A stretch of 64,000 nt of DNA, taken from positions 129,371-193,370 of the forward strand of contig NZ_LMQL01000012.1 in the NCBI RefSeq assembly GCF_001424545.1, given 5' to 3'. Each line of letters begins with the position of its first letter. Position 1 is the stretch's first letter. The notes under the pieces were generated by a model. It did not search any database. It had not been told where the DNA came from and saw nothing but the letters and a program-made list of their open reading frames with translations. The translations under genes and the position numbers were made by a program. Origin of the DNA: Ramlibacter sp. Leaf400. GTDB taxonomy: Bacteria > Pseudomonadota > Gammaproteobacteria > Burkholderiales > Burkholderiaceae_C. Shown piece by piece: positions 26,796 to 35,882 of this stretch.

Positions 26796-26971
26796 CTCAG
26801 GCTTTCCGCAGCGCACAGTGGCCCCGCGACGGAAATTGGAAGTCGCGCGCGGATCCGTCCGGGTGCGACGGGGCAGGCAACTCGCCCCCTCCAGTACACC
26901 ACCTAAGAGGTTCCCGGCAGAGGAACACCGACCGTGGAAAAGGGCCCTCGAACCATCCTCGAAAGCTATCC

Positions 26972-27400
26972 ATGAAAACGTTCAGCGCCAAACCCGCTGA
27001 CGTGAAGCACGAGTGGTTTGTGATTGACGCCACCGACAAGGTGCTCGGTCGGGTTGCCAGCGAAGCAGCCCTCCGTTTGCGCGGCAAGCACAAGGCCATC
27101 TACACGCCTCACGTCGACACGGGCGACTACATCGTCGTCATCAACGCCAGCAAGCTGCGCGTCACCGGTTCCAAGGAACTGGACAAGATGTACTACCGCC
27201 ACTCGGGCTTCCCGGGCGGCATCTATTCCACCAACTTCCGCGACATGCAGTCCAGGCATCCTGGCCGCGCGCTCGAGAAGGCCGTCAAGGGCATGCTGCC
27301 CAAGGGGCCCCTGGGCTACGCCATGATCAAGAAGCTGAAGGTCTACGGCGGCACCGAGCATCCGCACACCGCCCAGCAACCCCAGCCGCTGGAAATCTGA
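26972..27400 (+). CDS. rplM: 50S ribosomal protein L13
   Basis: This 142-residue ribosomal protein of the large subunit has the N-terminal [19 protein letters not shown] and the central [18 protein letters not shown]. The [20 protein letters not shown] stretch is conserved. The length equals the E. coli protein (142). It is followed 10 bp later by rpsI, the universal pair. A long leader of about 170 nt precedes it. In other bacteria L13-S9 operons can be autoregulated through the leader; whether that holds here is not shown. Confidence 0.98.
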   Translation: MKTFSAKPADVKHEWFVIDATDKVLGRVASEAALRLRGKHKAIYTPHVDTGDYIVVINASKLRVTGSKELDKMYYRHSGFPGGIYSTNFRDMQSRHPGRALEKAVKGMLPKGPLGYAMIKKLKVYGGTEHPHTAQQPQPLEI

Positions 27401-27410
27401 GGAGCCCTAG

Positions 27411-27803
27411 ATGATTGGTGAATGGAACAACGGCACCGGCCGCCGCAAGAGCAGCGTGGCCCGTGTCTTCCTCAAGAAGGGCAGCGGCAAGATCACGGTC
27501 AACGGCAAGGACATCGCACAGTTCTTCGGCCGCCAGACCTCGATCATGATCGCCCGCCAGCCCCTGATGCTGACCAACCACGCCGAGACGTTCGACATCC
27601 AGGTCAACGTGCATGGCGGCGGTGAGTCCGGCCAGGCCGGCGCGGTGCGCCACGGCATCACCCGCGCGCTGATCGACTACGACGCGGCCCTCAAGCCGCA
27701 ACTGTCGGCCGCCGGCTTCGTGACGCGCGACGCCCGCGAAGTGGAACGCAAGAAGGTCGGCCTGCACTCCGCTCGCCGCCGCAAGCAGTTCAGCAAGCGC
27801 TAA
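27411..27803 (+). CDS. rpsI: 30S ribosomal protein S9
   Basis: This 130-residue small-subunit protein has a C-terminal tail that reaches the P-site tRNA. Hallmarks are [14 protein letters not shown] near the N-terminus, [15 protein letters not shown] and the basic end [10 protein letters not shown]. The length equals the E. coli protein (130). It starts 10 bp after rplM and is followed by a strong intrinsic terminator at 27820-27860. That terminator separates the ribosomal operon from the downstream cluster. Confidence 0.98.
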   Translation: MIGEWNNGTGRRKSSVARVFLKKGSGKITVNGKDIAQFFGRQTSIMIARQPLMLTNHAETFDIQVNVHGGGESGQAGAVRHGITRALIDYDAALKPQLSAAGFVTRDAREVERKKVGLHSARRRKQFSKR

Positions 27804-27819
27804 GCGCCTGCCACCCGTT

Positions 27820-27860
27820 ACAAAGCCGCACAAGTTCGCTTGTTGCGGCTTTGTCGTTTC
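27820..27860 (+). terminator. Intrinsic terminator of rplM-rpsI
   Basis: The outer stem ACAAAGCCGC (27820-27829) pairs with GCGGCTTTGT (27845-27854). The inner stem ACAAG pairs with CTTGT across a TTCG tetraloop, with one bulged T. CGTTTC follows. This is the clearest rho-independent-type terminator in the window. Confidence 0.85.
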
Positions 27861-27882
27861 AGGGCATCCTTGTTCCTAGCTC

Positions 27883-28599
27883 ATGCGTTGGAAGTTGTTG
27901 CGCCGCCGGCTGACGATCAGTGCCCCCCAGGTCGCTGTGCGAAGTGCCATGCCCTGGCCCCTGCGCTGGGCCGGCGCCGCCGTCGGGCTGGGCTTCTGCG
28001 CCGCCATCTCGCTGTGGGCCTTCGAGAAGGGCAAGGACCTCGCGGGCCTGGACATCGGCGGCGTCCACCAGGAACTGGCCGAGCTGCGCGAAGAGGTGGC
28101 CAGGCTGCGCATCGAGCGCGACAAGGCCCAGTCGCTGGTCAACACATCCGGAAGCATGATGACGGCCGAGCGCTCCACCCAGGAGCGGCTCGCGGCCCAC
28201 ATGCGCATGCTCGAGGCCGAGAACCGCGCGCTGCGCGACGACCTCGGCTTCTTCGAAAAGCTCATGCCCGCCAGCGGTGCCGAGACGCTGGCCATCCGGG
28301 GCCTGCAGGCCGAGGTGCTGGGCGGCCAGCTGCGCTGGCAGGTGCTGGTCATCCAGCCGGCCAAGCACGCACCGGAATTCCGGGGGCGCCTGCACCTCAC
28401 CGTCGCCGGTTTGCTCGACGGCAAGCCCTGGACCATGGACCTGCCGGACAGCCCCCACGACCTTCGGTTCCGCCAATACCGCCGTCTGGAAGGCATGGCC
28501 AACCTGCCTGAGCAGGCCGTGGTAAAAAACGTGTCCGCCAAGGTGGTGGAAGGTTCCGCCACCCGGGCCGTGCAGAGCATCAAGCTCGGCGGCGCCTGA
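27883..28599 (+). CDS. Membrane-anchored coiled-coil protein (DUF6776-like)
   Basis: This 238-residue protein of unknown function has a basic N-terminus and one membrane helix (about residues 28-46). A periplasmic coiled coil rich in Glu, Arg and Leu follows (about 60-125, e.g. ELREEVARLRIERDK). The C-terminal region is a beta-rich domain of about 110 residues. The organisation resembles inner-membrane proteins found beside bactofilin genes in Burkholderiales. The next gene, bactofilin, starts 31 bp downstream, so it may anchor or position the bactofilin polymer at the envelope (inference). The family name is from memory and should be verified. Confidence 0.7.
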   Translation: MRWKLLRRRLTISAPQVAVRSAMPWPLRWAGAAVGLGFCAAISLWAFEKGKDLAGLDIGGVHQELAELREEVARLRIERDKAQSLVNTSGSMMTAERSTQERLAAHMRMLEAENRALRDDLGFFEKLMPASGAETLAIRGLQAEVLGGQLRWQVLVIQPAKHAPEFRGRLHLTVAGLLDGKPWTMDLPDSPHDLRFRQYRRLEGMANLPEQAVVKNVSAKVVEGSATRAVQSIKLGGA

Positions 28600-28630
28600 A
28601 ACACAACAACGACAGTCCGAGGAGTCCACC

Positions 28631-29026
28631 ATGTTCGGCAAGAAGGCCCAGCCCCCCATCAAGAGCCTGATCGCGCACGGCAGCCGTGTGGAAGGCAACC
28701 TGAAGTTCACCGAAGGCCTGCGGATCGACGGCGAGGTGGTGGGCGACATCCGCGCCATGACCGAGGAGCCCAGCATGCTGGTGATCTCCGAGGCGGCCGT
28801 GGTGCAGGGCGAGATCCACGCCGACCACGTTATCGTCAACGGGACCGTGCGCGGCCCGATCTTCGCCACCGAACTGCTGGAACTGCAGCCCAAGGCGCAT
28901 ATCGAAGGAGATGTGTCCTACCGGGCCCTGGAGATGCACCAGGGCGCCGTCATCTCCGGTCAGTTGAAACCCCTGGTCATCAGTGAGGAAAAGCCCTTAC
29001 TGAAGCTGGCGGCAAACAACCAGTAG
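28631..29026 (+). CDS. Bactofilin (polymer-forming cytoskeletal protein)
   Basis: This 131-residue bactofilin forms nucleotide-independent filaments through a right-handed beta-helix. The core (about residues 15-115) shows the repeating hydrophobic/Gly pattern: IDGEVVGDIRA, AVVQGEIHAD, IVNGTVRGPI, AHIEGDVSY, GAVISGQL. The short N-terminal segment (MFGKKAQPPIKSLI) is the usual membrane-targeting or flexible end. It has AGGAG upstream. It lies in a three-gene run with the coiled-coil membrane protein and erpA. Bactofilins commonly partner with M23 endopeptidases, and one is encoded 1.5 kb downstream on the other strand. Confidence 0.92.
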   Translation: MFGKKAQPPIKSLIAHGSRVEGNLKFTEGLRIDGEVVGDIRAMTEEPSMLVISEAAVVQGEIHADHVIVNGTVRGPIFATELLELQPKAHIEGDVSYRALEMHQGAVISGQLKPLVISEEKPLLKLAANNQ

Positions 29027-29077
29027 CCTGAATTCCCGAGCGAATTGCCCTACCATTCGCTCTTCCGAGGAACATCC

Positions 29078-29443
29078 ATGAGCGCAGTAGCCGAAACCGT
29101 CCAGACTGAAATGCCCGCCCCGCTGGTCTTCACCGACAGCGCCGCGGCCAAGGTGGCCGACCTCATCGCCGAGGAAGGCAACCCCGACCTCAAGCTGCGC
29201 GTGTTCGTGCAGGGTGGAGGCTGCTCGGGCTTCCAGTACGGCTTCACGTTCGACGAGATCGCCAACGACGACGACACGGTGATGAGCAAGAACGGCGTGT
29301 CCCTGCTGATCGACGCGATGAGCTACCAGTACCTCGTCGGTGCCGAGATCGACTACAAGGAAGACCTGCAGGGCGCCCAGTTCGTCATCAAGAACCCGAA
29401 CGCCAGCACCACGTGCGGCTGCGGTTCCAGCTTCAGCGTCTGA
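29078..29443 (+). CDS. erpA: Iron-sulfur cluster insertion protein ErpA
   Basis: This 121-residue A-type carrier delivers Fe-S clusters to apo-proteins such as those of isoprenoid biosynthesis and respiration. The three ligand cysteines are in GGGCSGF and the C-terminal CGCGSSFSV. The ErpA-like length and [17 protein letters not shown] segment distinguish it from IscA. The start ATG at 29078 has CGAGG about 8 nt upstream. Its stop lies only 3 bp from the stop of the convergent anmK gene. Confidence 0.93.
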   Translation: MSAVAETVQTEMPAPLVFTDSAAAKVADLIAEEGNPDLKLRVFVQGGGCSGFQYGFTFDEIANDDDTVMSKNGVSLLIDAMSYQYLVGAEIDYKEDLQGAQFVIKNPNASTTCGCGSSFSV

Positions 29444-29446
29444 CGC

Positions 29447-30553
29447 TCAGGCGGGCCAGATTCCCCCCAGCACACGGGCGCCTCGGGCGCCCGTGGTGCT
29501 TTGGAGCTCCAGCTTCTCGCGCAGCACGGTCTTGCGGGCCAGCCAGGCGAAGGCCGTGGCCTCGACCTGCAGCGGCGGCAGGCCGGCATCGGCGCTGGAC
29601 ACCACCTGCGTTGCCGGCAGTTGGGCCTGCAGCCGACCCATCAGGTGCATGTTGAGCGCGCCGCCACCGCAGACGATCAGCCGGCCCAGCCGTGCTTCGT
29701 GCCGGAGCACATCGGCGCTGCAGGCGCTCGCCGTCAGCTCGGCCAGCGTGGCCTGCACCTGCTGAGGCGAGAGGGTCGGGAACCCGGCCAGCCGCTGCTG
29801 CAGCCAGGCTTCGTTGAACAGGTCACGGCCCGTGCTCTTGGGCGGCGCCTTGGCGAAGAAGGGCTCGGCCAGCAGCGCCTGCAGCAAGCCTGCGTGCGGG
29901 GTCGCGCCGGCCGCCCAGGCGCCCTCCGCGTCGTAAGGCTGGCCCCGATGGCGCTGGATCCAGCCGTCCATCAGGCCGTTGCCGGGGCCGCAGTCGAAGC
30001 CGAGCATCGTGCCGTCGGCCCGCAGCAGCGTGAGGTTGGAGATGCCGCCGATGTTGAGCACGCCGATCGCCTCGCCCGCGCGGCCGAAGAGGGCGCGGTG
30101 GAAGAACGGTGCGAGCGGCGCCCCCTGGCCGCCGGCCGCGACGTCACGCGTGCGGAAGTCCGCGACCACGTCGATGCCGGTGAGTTCGGCCAGCAGGGCC
30201 GGCTGGCACAGCTGCACGGTGTAGCCGGTGCCGTCGAACTCCTGCGGCCGATGGCGAACGGTCTGGCCGTGGGCGCCGATCGCGCGAACGCTGCCTGCAG
30301 CCACGCCGCTGGCCGAGAGCAGCTCGGCCACGACGGCGGCATAGACCTTCATCAGCGCATTGGCCGCCAGCTCCCCGCGGTGGATCTCGTCGGCGCCCGA
30401 TCGATTGAGCGCCAGCAGTTCCGCCTTGAGCCCGGGATCGAACGGCGCGCTCGCATGCGCCAGCGCGCGCAGCCCGCCCGAGAAGTCCGCCAGCACGCCA
30501 TCGACCCCGTCGAGCGAGGTGCCCGACATCAGGCCGATGTAGATCTCGGACAC
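29447..30553 (-). CDS. anmK: Anhydro-N-acetylmuramic acid kinase
   Basis: AnmK phosphorylates and opens 1,6-anhydro-MurNAc during peptidoglycan recycling, yielding MurNAc-6-phosphate. The N-terminal IGLMSGTSLDGVD is diagnostic. The middle has VADFRTRDVAAGGQGAPL and NIGGISNLT, and FDCGPGN marks the ATP site. At 368 residues the length is normal. It lies 19 bp after an M23 peptidase gene on the same strand, which pairs a cell-wall hydrolase with a recycling kinase. Confidence 0.96.
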   Translation of the reverse strand: MSEIYIGLMSGTSLDGVDGVLADFSGGLRALAHASAPFDPGLKAELLALNRSGADEIHRGELAANALMKVYAAVVAELLSASGVAAGSVRAIGAHGQTVRHRPQEFDGTGYTVQLCQPALLAELTGIDVVADFRTRDVAAGGQGAPLAPFFHRALFGRAGEAIGVLNIGGISNLTLLRADGTMLGFDCGPGNGLMDGWIQRHRGQPYDAEGAWAAGATPHAGLLQALLAEPFFAKAPPKSTGRDLFNEAWLQQRLAGFPTLSPQQVQATLAELTASACSADVLRHEARLGRLIVCGGGALNMHLMGRLQAQLPATQVVSSADAGLPPLQVEATAFAWLARKTVLREKLELQSTTGARGARVLGGIWPA

Positions 30554-30572
30554 GGCAGGGCCCCGCGGGGGC

Positions 30573-31931
30573 CTACTCGGCGCTGGCGACGGTGGACGAC
30601 GCGGCCGTGAGCTGCGCGCGCATCGAACGCGCCAGGCGCTCGAAGTTCGGGCGGGCGGCGGCCGTCAGCGTCACGCCCTGGTGGCGCTTGGCGACCTGGA
30701 CCGGGTCCTGGTGCACGCCGTTGGAGCGGAACTCGAAGTGCAGGTGCGGGCCTGTGGCCCAGCCCGTCGCACCGACCGCGCCGATGCGCTGGCCCTGCGA
30801 GACGTTCTGGTGCGGCCGCACGTCGATGCGGCTCAGGTGGGCGTAGACGGTCAGGTCGTTGGCGTTGTGCTTGACCATGACGACGTTGCCGAAGCCGTTC
30901 TGCCAGCCGGCGAATTCGACCGAACCGTCCCCGACGGTGCGCACCGGCGTGCCGCTGGGCGCGCCGTAGTCCACGCCCAGGTGCGCGCGCCAGCGCTGCA
31001 GGATGGGATGGAACCGCATCGCGAACCCGCTGGTGACGCGCGAGAACTCCATCGGCGAAGCCAGGTAGGAGCTGGTCAGGCTCTTGCCGTCCAGCGAGTA
31101 GTAGCCGCCCTTGGCGCCCGGCTCCTGGAACCAGACGGCGTGCAGGGTCTTGCCGTTGTTGACGAACTCGACCGACAGCACTCGCCCGGTGCGCAGCGGC
31201 TCGCCGTCGGCCTCCAGCGCTTCGTAGACCACGCTGAAGCGGTCGCCCTTGCGCAGGCCGCGATGGAAATCGATGTCGGCCGAGAAGATGTCGGCCACCT
31301 GGATGGCGATCTCGTCCGGGATGTGCGATTCGTCGACCGCCGCGAACAGGGAAGAGCGGATGGTGCCGCTGCCCAGGCGCACGGCGGCGGCCAGCGGGGC
31401 GGTCTCCATGCGGGTGGCGAAGCGGCCGTCGGCGCCGCGTTGCACCACCAGGCGCTTGAAGTTGCCCGAATCGTCGGACACCCAGCGGGCGGTCAGCCCG
31501 GCCAGGCCATGTTCGGCGGTGGCTTCGGCGCGCACGGCGCGGCCGGGACGTCCGAGCAGCTGGGTGCGCACCGCGGCGTCCTGCCGCAGGTAGGCGGCCG
31601 CCGCTGCATCGCTGACGCCCAGGCGGGCCAGCAGCGATTCCACCGTGTCGGTGGGCCGCACCACGTCGGAGCGGTACAGGTTGAAGACATGGGCGTCGAG
31701 CGCCTCGGCCTGTTCGGTGATCGCCGCGGCGGGCTCCACCGCTTCCAGCACTTCGCGCACCGGCAGTGCGGAGGCGTCAGGGCCGAAGGAAGCGACGGCG
31801 AAAGCGCCACCGCCGCCGCCCAGGAGCAGGGCGGCCAGAAGGGCGGTCAATTTGCGCGGGTGGTGCTCCAGCACACCGGCCGCGATGGACAGCGCCCGGT
31901 CTGCCGCGATCGTCAAAGCGTTTCTTTTCAA
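30573..31931 (-). CDS. M23 family metallopeptidase with membrane anchor
   Basis: This peptidoglycan endopeptidase has 452 residues from the chosen TTG. A short cytoplasmic N-terminus and one membrane helix (HHPRKLTALLAALLLGGGGG region) lead into a periplasmic part with an OapA/LysM-like segment. The LytM/M23 domain is at the C-terminus: HLGVDYGAP and HLHFEF carry the zinc ligands. The ORF extends to an ATG at 32069. I prefer the TTG at 31931, which has AGAGGA 7 nt upstream, because the extension is low-complexity and overlaps the putative tyrS promoter. It is followed by anmK. It could act with the nearby bactofilin in shape or division. Confidence 0.85.
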   Translation of the reverse strand: MKRNALTIAADRALSIAAGVLEHHPRKLTALLAALLLGGGGGAFAVASFGPDASALPVREVLEAVEPAAAITEQAEALDAHVFNLYRSDVVRPTDTVESLLARLGVSDAAAAAYLRQDAAVRTQLLGRPGRAVRAEATAEHGLAGLTARWVSDDSGNFKRLVVQRGADGRFATRMETAPLAAAVRLGSGTIRSSLFAAVDESHIPDEIAIQVADIFSADIDFHRGLRKGDRFSVVYEALEADGEPLRTGRVLSVEFVNNGKTLHAVWFQEPGAKGGYYSLDGKSLTSSYLASPMEFSRVTSGFAMRFHPILQRWRAHLGVDYGAPSGTPVRTVGDGSVEFAGWQNGFGNVVMVKHNANDLTVYAHLSRIDVRPHQNVSQGQRIGAVGATGWATGPHLHFEFRSNGVHQDPVQVAKRHQGVTLTAAARPNFERLARSMRAQLTAASSTVASAE

Positions 31932-32020
31932 CCTCAGATCCTCTTGGCTGAGCGTGCCGGCGACGCCGGCAGTGTTGCCCCCCTCGTCGATGGCCGCGAT
32001 GCCTCTTGCGGGCGTCTCTT

Positions 32021-32026
32021 TAGAAT
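32021..32026 (+). promoter_or_regulatory. Putative -10 of tyrS
   Basis: TAGAAT lies 68 nt before the tyrS ATG in the gap between divergent genes. No strong -35 box is seen. Confidence 0.35.
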
Positions 32027-32094
32027 CAGCCGGCCACTCGATCGGGGCGCCAGTATAGAACGGTGACATCCGGTCGGATTAGTAAAAAACCTAG

Positions 32095-33330
32095 ATGAAT
32101 CAACAGCTTGTAACAAATACCCACCCCGTCACCGAACGCGTGCAGGAAGCCATGGCGGTGTCGCTGCGGGGTTGCGATGAGCTCATCCCGCGTGAGGAAT
32201 GGCAGCGCAAGCTTGCGCGCGCCGAAGCCACGGGCGTGCCACTCCGTATCAAGTTGGGCCTTGACCCGACCGCGCCGGACATCCACGTAGGTCACACCGT
32301 CGTGCTCAACAAGATGCGCCAGTTGCAGGATCTGGGCCACACGGTCATCTTCCTCATCGGTGACTTCACTTCGATGATCGGCGACCCGTCCGGCCGCAAC
32401 ACCACCCGCCCGCCGCTCACGCGCGAGCAGATCCAGGCGAACGCCGAGACCTACCGTGCCCAGGCCTACAAGATCCTGGACCCGTCGCGCACCGAGCTTC
32501 GCTACAACAGCGAGTGGAGCGACCCGTTGGGCGCGCGCGGGATGATCGAGCTGGCCGCCAGGTACACGGTGGCGCGGATGATGGAGCGCAACGACTTCCA
32601 CGACCGCTTCAAGGCCGGCAACTCCATCTCGATCCACGAGTTCCTCTACCCGCTGATGCAGGGCTACGACTCCGTGGCGCTGAAGAGCGACCTGGAGCTC
32701 GGCGGCACCGACCAGAAGTTCAACCTGCTGATGGGCCGCCACCTGCAGCAGGAATACGGGCAGGAGCCGCAGTGCATCCTGACCATGCCCCTGCTCGAGG
32801 GCCTCGACGGCGTCGAGAAGATGAGCAAGAGCAAGAACAACTACATCGGCATCACCGAAGACGCCAACACCATGTTCGCCAAGGTGATGTCGATTTCCGA
32901 CACGCTGATGTGGCGCTGGTTCACGCTGCTGAGCTTCCGGTCCGAGGCGGAGATCGCCGCGCTGCAGAACGAAGTCCGGCAGGGCCGCAACCCGCGCGAC
33001 GCCAAGGTGATGCTGGCCAAGGAAATTACCGCCCGCTTCCACGACGCGGCCGCGGCCGACGGCGCCGAGCAGGACTTCGTCAACCGCAGCAAGGGCGGCA
33101 TCCCCGACGACATCCCGGAGGTGGCCTTGTCCGGCGCGCCGCTGGGCATCGCCCTGCTGCTCAAGCAGGCGGGCCTGGCGCCTTCGACCAGCGAAGCCAA
33201 CCGCCTGGTCGACGGCGGCGGCGTTCGCATCGATGCGGCGACCATCAGCGACAAGGGCCTGAAGCTGGCCGCCGGCACCTACGTGGTGCAGGTCGGCAAG
33301 CGCAAGTTCGCGCGGGTGACGCTGGCCTGA
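32095..33330 (+). CDS. tyrS: Tyrosyl-tRNA synthetase
   Basis: TyrRS charges tRNA-Tyr with tyrosine. This 411-residue form is a class I synthetase with the HIGH variant HVGH near residue 63 and [11 protein letters not shown] near residue 241. A C-terminal S4 domain follows ([17 protein letters not shown] region). The tyrosine pocket segment [13 protein letters not shown] and length place it in the TyrZ-like group common in beta- and gammaproteobacteria. It stands alone, divergent from the M23 gene. No T-box or other leader structure is seen. Confidence 0.97.
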   Translation: MNQQLVTNTHPVTERVQEAMAVSLRGCDELIPREEWQRKLARAEATGVPLRIKLGLDPTAPDIHVGHTVVLNKMRQLQDLGHTVIFLIGDFTSMIGDPSGRNTTRPPLTREQIQANAETYRAQAYKILDPSRTELRYNSEWSDPLGARGMIELAARYTVARMMERNDFHDRFKAGNSISIHEFLYPLMQGYDSVALKSDLELGGTDQKFNLLMGRHLQQEYGQEPQCILTMPLLEGLDGVEKMSKSKNNYIGITEDANTMFAKVMSISDTLMWRWFTLLSFRSEAEIAALQNEVRQGRNPRDAKVMLAKEITARFHDAAAADGAEQDFVNRSKGGIPDDIPEVALSGAPLGIALLLKQAGLAPSTSEANRLVDGGGVRIDAATISDKGLKLAAGTYVVQVGKRKFARVTLA

Positions 33331-33334
33331 CGCG

Positions 33335-34039
33335 TCAGCGCGCGCCGGCCGCCTCCAGCATCTTCACCATCGAGGCATAGCCGCGAGAGCGCGCCAGTTG
33401 CAGCGGCGTCTGGCCCTGCCGGTCCGCCAGCTGCAGGTTGGCGCGCGCGTCGATCAGGGCCCGGAGCGTGGCCTGGTGGCGCGGCCCGCCGTCGCCCAGG
33501 ACGATGGACTCGATCACCGCCGTCCAGTGCAGGTTGTTCACATGGTCCAGCGGAGCGCCGGCCTGGATCAGCTGCCGCACCACGCCGTCGTGGCCGAGGT
33601 GGGCGGCGGCGATCAGGGCCGTGCCGTCGTAGCGGCTGGTCACCTGCCTGGCGGTGGCGCCGAGCGAGAGCAGCAGGCGCAGCGTGTCCTCGTCGTCGGC
33701 CACCGAGGCGATCGTGACCGCGTCGTAGCGGTCGTTCTCCACCCCGTTCAGGTCGGCGCCGGCCTGGGCGAGCGCGCGGATCGCCTCGCGCTGCCTGGCG
33801 AAGGTGGCCACGTGCAGCGCCGTGCGGCCGTGCGCGTCCCGCGCCTGGAGATCCGCGCCGCCGGCGGCGAGCTTGCGGATGGCGTCGGTATCGCCCCGGT
33901 GCGCCGCAGCGTGCAGGCCGGTGTAGCGCGCGGCCTCGGCCGCCGTCGGAGCGACCTGGGCCAGCGCCGGCACGACCGCCGTCGCCGCCAGCAGGCCCGC
34001 AACGATCCGCCCCAACCACCGACTCGTATCCAGCTTCAT
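33335..34039 (-). CDS. Secreted ankyrin repeat protein
   Basis: This 234-residue protein has an N-terminal signal peptide ([15 protein letters not shown], cleavage near ALAQ at about residue 28). About five ankyrin repeats follow, each with the TALHVA or LIAAA type first helix: [46 protein letters not shown] and [10 protein letters not shown]. It is probably a periplasmic scaffold or inhibitor. In Pseudomonas a periplasmic ankyrin protein (AnkB) protects catalase, but no catalase is here. The start at 34039 has no ribosome site; CAGAAT lies 8 nt upstream. It is convergent with tyrS (4 bp apart) and divergent from the CDF gene. Confidence 0.85.
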   Translation of the reverse strand: MKLDTSRWLGRIVAGLLAATAVVPALAQVAPTAAEAARYTGLHAAAHRGDTDAIRKLAAGGADLQARDAHGRTALHVATFARQREAIRALAQAGADLNGVENDRYDAVTIASVADDEDTLRLLLSLGATARQVTSRYDGTALIAAAHLGHDGVVRQLIQAGAPLDHVNNLHWTAVIESIVLGDGGPRHQATLRALIDARANLQLADRQGQTPLQLARSRGYASMVKMLEAAGAR

Positions 34040-34047
34040 CGCCGACG

Positions 34048-34053
34048 ATTCTG
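34048..34053 (-). promoter_or_regulatory. -10-like hexamer, possible leaderless start of the ankyrin gene
   Basis: CAGAAT on the minus strand lies 8 nt before the ATG. It is back to back with a plus-strand GACAAT at 34069-34074. Confidence 0.35.
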
Positions 34054-34068
34054 GCACGCGCCCTGCAG

Positions 34069-34074
34069 GACAAT
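34069..34074 (+). promoter_or_regulatory. -10-like hexamer, possible leaderless start of the CDF gene
   Basis: GACAAT lies 7 nt before the CDF transporter ATG, with no Shine-Dalgarno. Confidence 0.45.
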
Positions 34075-34081
34075 CGCACGC

Positions 34082-34999
34082 ATGAGCCTTGCCGATCGCG
34101 CCAGCGCCATTCCGCCGCAGACGTGGCTGCGCGTCTCGGTGGTGGTCGCGGTGCTCACCATCGCGCTCAAGACGCTGGCCTGGTGGTTCACCGGCTCGGT
34201 GGGCCTGCTGTCGGACGCGATGGAGTCCCTGGTCAACCTGGCCAGCGCCGCCTTCGCGCTGCTGATGGTGCGCGTGGCGCAGCAACCGGCCGACGCCGAG
34301 CACCCGTACGGCCACCACAAGGCGGAGTACTTCTCGTCCGCGTTCGAGGGGCTGGCGATCATGGTGGCCTCGGTGGCCATCCTGTGGGCGGCGATCCCGC
34401 GCTTCTTCGACCCGCAGCCGCTCGACCAGCTCGGCATCGGCCTGGCGCTGTCCGTTTTGAGCTCGGCCGTGATCGGTGCCCTGGCGTGGGCGATGCTGAA
34501 GTCGGCGGCACGGCACCGGTCGATGGCGCTCGAGGGCGATGCGCGCCACCTGCTCACGGATGTCTGGACGTCCGCCGGCGTGGTGATCGGCGTGGGCCTG
34601 GTCGCTCTGACCGGCTGGCTGTGGCTGGACCCGGCCATCGCCGTGGCGGTGGCGCTGAACATCCTGCGAGAGGGCGGCCGGCTGGTGTGGCGATCGTCCC
34701 AGGGCCTGATGGACAAGCGCGTGGAGCGCGGCGTGCTGCTGGAGATCGAGAAGGTGCTCAAGGAATTCGAGCACCCGACCATCCGCTTCGACCACATCAC
34801 CACGCGCCGCTCGGGCAGCCGGCGCTTCGTCGACCTGCACATGCACATGCCGGCGCACTGGACGCTGCGGCGGGCGGCGGCCGTGCGCGCATCGGTCGAA
34901 CAGGCGCTGATGAGCGCCGTCCCGGGCCTGCGCGCCACCATCCAGCTGCTGCCCAGCGACGTGGAAGCGCATTTCGAGGACGAGGAGGACCTGATTTGA
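34082..34999 (+). CDS. Cation diffusion facilitator (CDF) family transporter
   Basis: This 305-residue inner-membrane antiporter exports divalent metals (Zn, Fe or Mn) against protons. Six helices span about residues 15-205. The metal-site pairs are in helix 2 ([11 protein letters not shown]) and helix 5 ([11 protein letters not shown]), that is, DxxxE and HxxxD-type sites, with a His-rich loop [13 protein letters not shown]. The cytoplasmic C-terminal domain (about 215-305) has the HMHMPAH strand. The substrate cannot be fixed from sequence. Its stop overlaps the TTG start of dtd. Confidence 0.92.
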   Translation: MSLADRASAIPPQTWLRVSVVVAVLTIALKTLAWWFTGSVGLLSDAMESLVNLASAAFALLMVRVAQQPADAEHPYGHHKAEYFSSAFEGLAIMVASVAILWAAIPRFFDPQPLDQLGIGLALSVLSSAVIGALAWAMLKSAARHRSMALEGDARHLLTDVWTSAGVVIGVGLVALTGWLWLDPAIAVAVALNILREGGRLVWRSSQGLMDKRVERGVLLEIEKVLKEFEHPTIRFDHITTRRSGSRRFVDLHMHMPAHWTLRRAAAVRASVEQALMSAVPGLRATIQLLPSDVEAHFEDEEDLI

Positions 35000-35436
35000 T
35001 CGGACTGGTGCAACGCGTGAGCGAGGCGAGGGTGGTGGTGGACGGCCGGACCCTCGGCGAGATCGGTGCCGGCCTGCTGCTGCTGGTGTGCGCCGAGAGG
35101 GGCGATGCCGAGGGGCAGGCCGACAGGCTGCTGGCCAAGGTGCTGAAGCTGCGCATCTTTGCCGACGAGCAGGGCAAGATGAACCGCAGCGTGCAGGACA
35201 TCGGGGGCGGCTTGCTGGTGGTCAGCCAGTTCACGCTGGCGGCGGACACCTCGGGCGGCAACCGGCCGGGCTTCGGCAATGCGGCGCCGCCCGAGGAAGG
35301 GCGGCGGCTCTATGACTATTTCGTGGCGCGTGCGCGAGCGGAACATCCCGTGGTGCAGACCGGCGAGTTCGGCGCCGACATGAAGGTCCACCTGGTCAAC
35401 GACGGCCCGGTGACCATCCCCCTGCGGATTCAATAG
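34996..35436 (+). CDS. dtd: D-aminoacyl-tRNA deacylase
   Basis: Dtd hydrolyses D-amino acids mischarged on tRNA, preserving homochirality. The product has 146 residues and the family N-terminus [12 protein letters not shown]. The catalytic-site SQFTLAAD (SQxT motif) and the C-terminal NDGPVT (GxVTIP-type) are also present. The start is TTG at 34996, overlapping the CDF stop as TTGA, with GAGGAGGA 6 nt upstream; no ATG fits. The stop overlaps the convergent ybeY stop by 7 bp. Confidence 0.94.
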   Translation: MIGLVQRVSEARVVVDGRTLGEIGAGLLLLVCAERGDAEGQADRLLAKVLKLRIFADEQGKMNRSVQDIGGGLLVVSQFTLAADTSGGNRPGFGNAAPPEEGRRLYDYFVARARAEHPVVQTGEFGADMKVHLVNDGPVTIPLRIQ

Positions 35437-35882
35437 GGGTTGGGAAAACCCAGCGCCCCCATCAGCAGCACCTCCAGCGCCTCCATCTCCAGCGCCTCCC
35501 GCTCATCCGTCTCGTGGTCGTACCCCTGCGCGTGCAGCGTGCCGTGCACCAGCAGGTGGGCGTAGTGGTCGGCCAGCGGCTTGCCCTGCTCACGCGCCTC
35601 GCGCTCGACCACCGGCGCGCACAGCACCAGGTCGGCGCTGACCACCGGTTCGCGCGTGTAGTCGAAGGTGAGCACGTTGGTGGCGTAGTCCTTGCCGCGG
35701 TACTCGCGGTTGAGCGCGCGCCCCTCGTCCTCGCCGACGATGCGCACCGTGATCTCGGCCGGCGCCCGCAGCGCCATCGCCATCCAGCGCCGCACCTTGG
35801 CGGACGGCAGCAGGGCGCGGTGCTCGGCGCGCCGGGCGAAGTCGCCGAACTGCAGGTCCAGCTGCAGCTCAGCGGGCCGCAT
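35430..35882 (-). CDS. ybeY: rRNA maturation endoribonuclease YbeY
   Basis: This 150-residue zinc-dependent RNase is involved in 16S rRNA 3'-end maturation and ribosome quality control. The catalytic zinc motif [15 protein letters not shown] (H-x3-H-x5-H) is intact, preceded by the conserved DVLTF-like NVLTFDY. The start was chosen at the ATG at 35882, overlapping the phoH end by 14 bp; an ATG at 35909 would add 9 residues. The phoH-ybeY order is a widespread, functionally linked pair. In many bacteria lnt and corC follow, but here ybeY ends against dtd. Confidence 0.94.
   Translation of the reverse strand: MRPAELQLDLQFGDFARRAEHRALLPSAKVRRWMAMALRAPAEITVRIVGEDEGRALNREYRGKDYATNVLTFDYTREPVVSADLVLCAPVVEREAREQGKPLADHYAHLLVHGTLHAQGYDHETDEREALEMEALEVLLMGALGFPNPY

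Noticed and set aside
31932-32069. N-terminal extension of the M23 gene to the ATG at 32069
   Set aside because: It lacks a ribosome site, has no family-like sequence and overlaps the probable tyrS promoter. A TTG with a good ribosome site is better.
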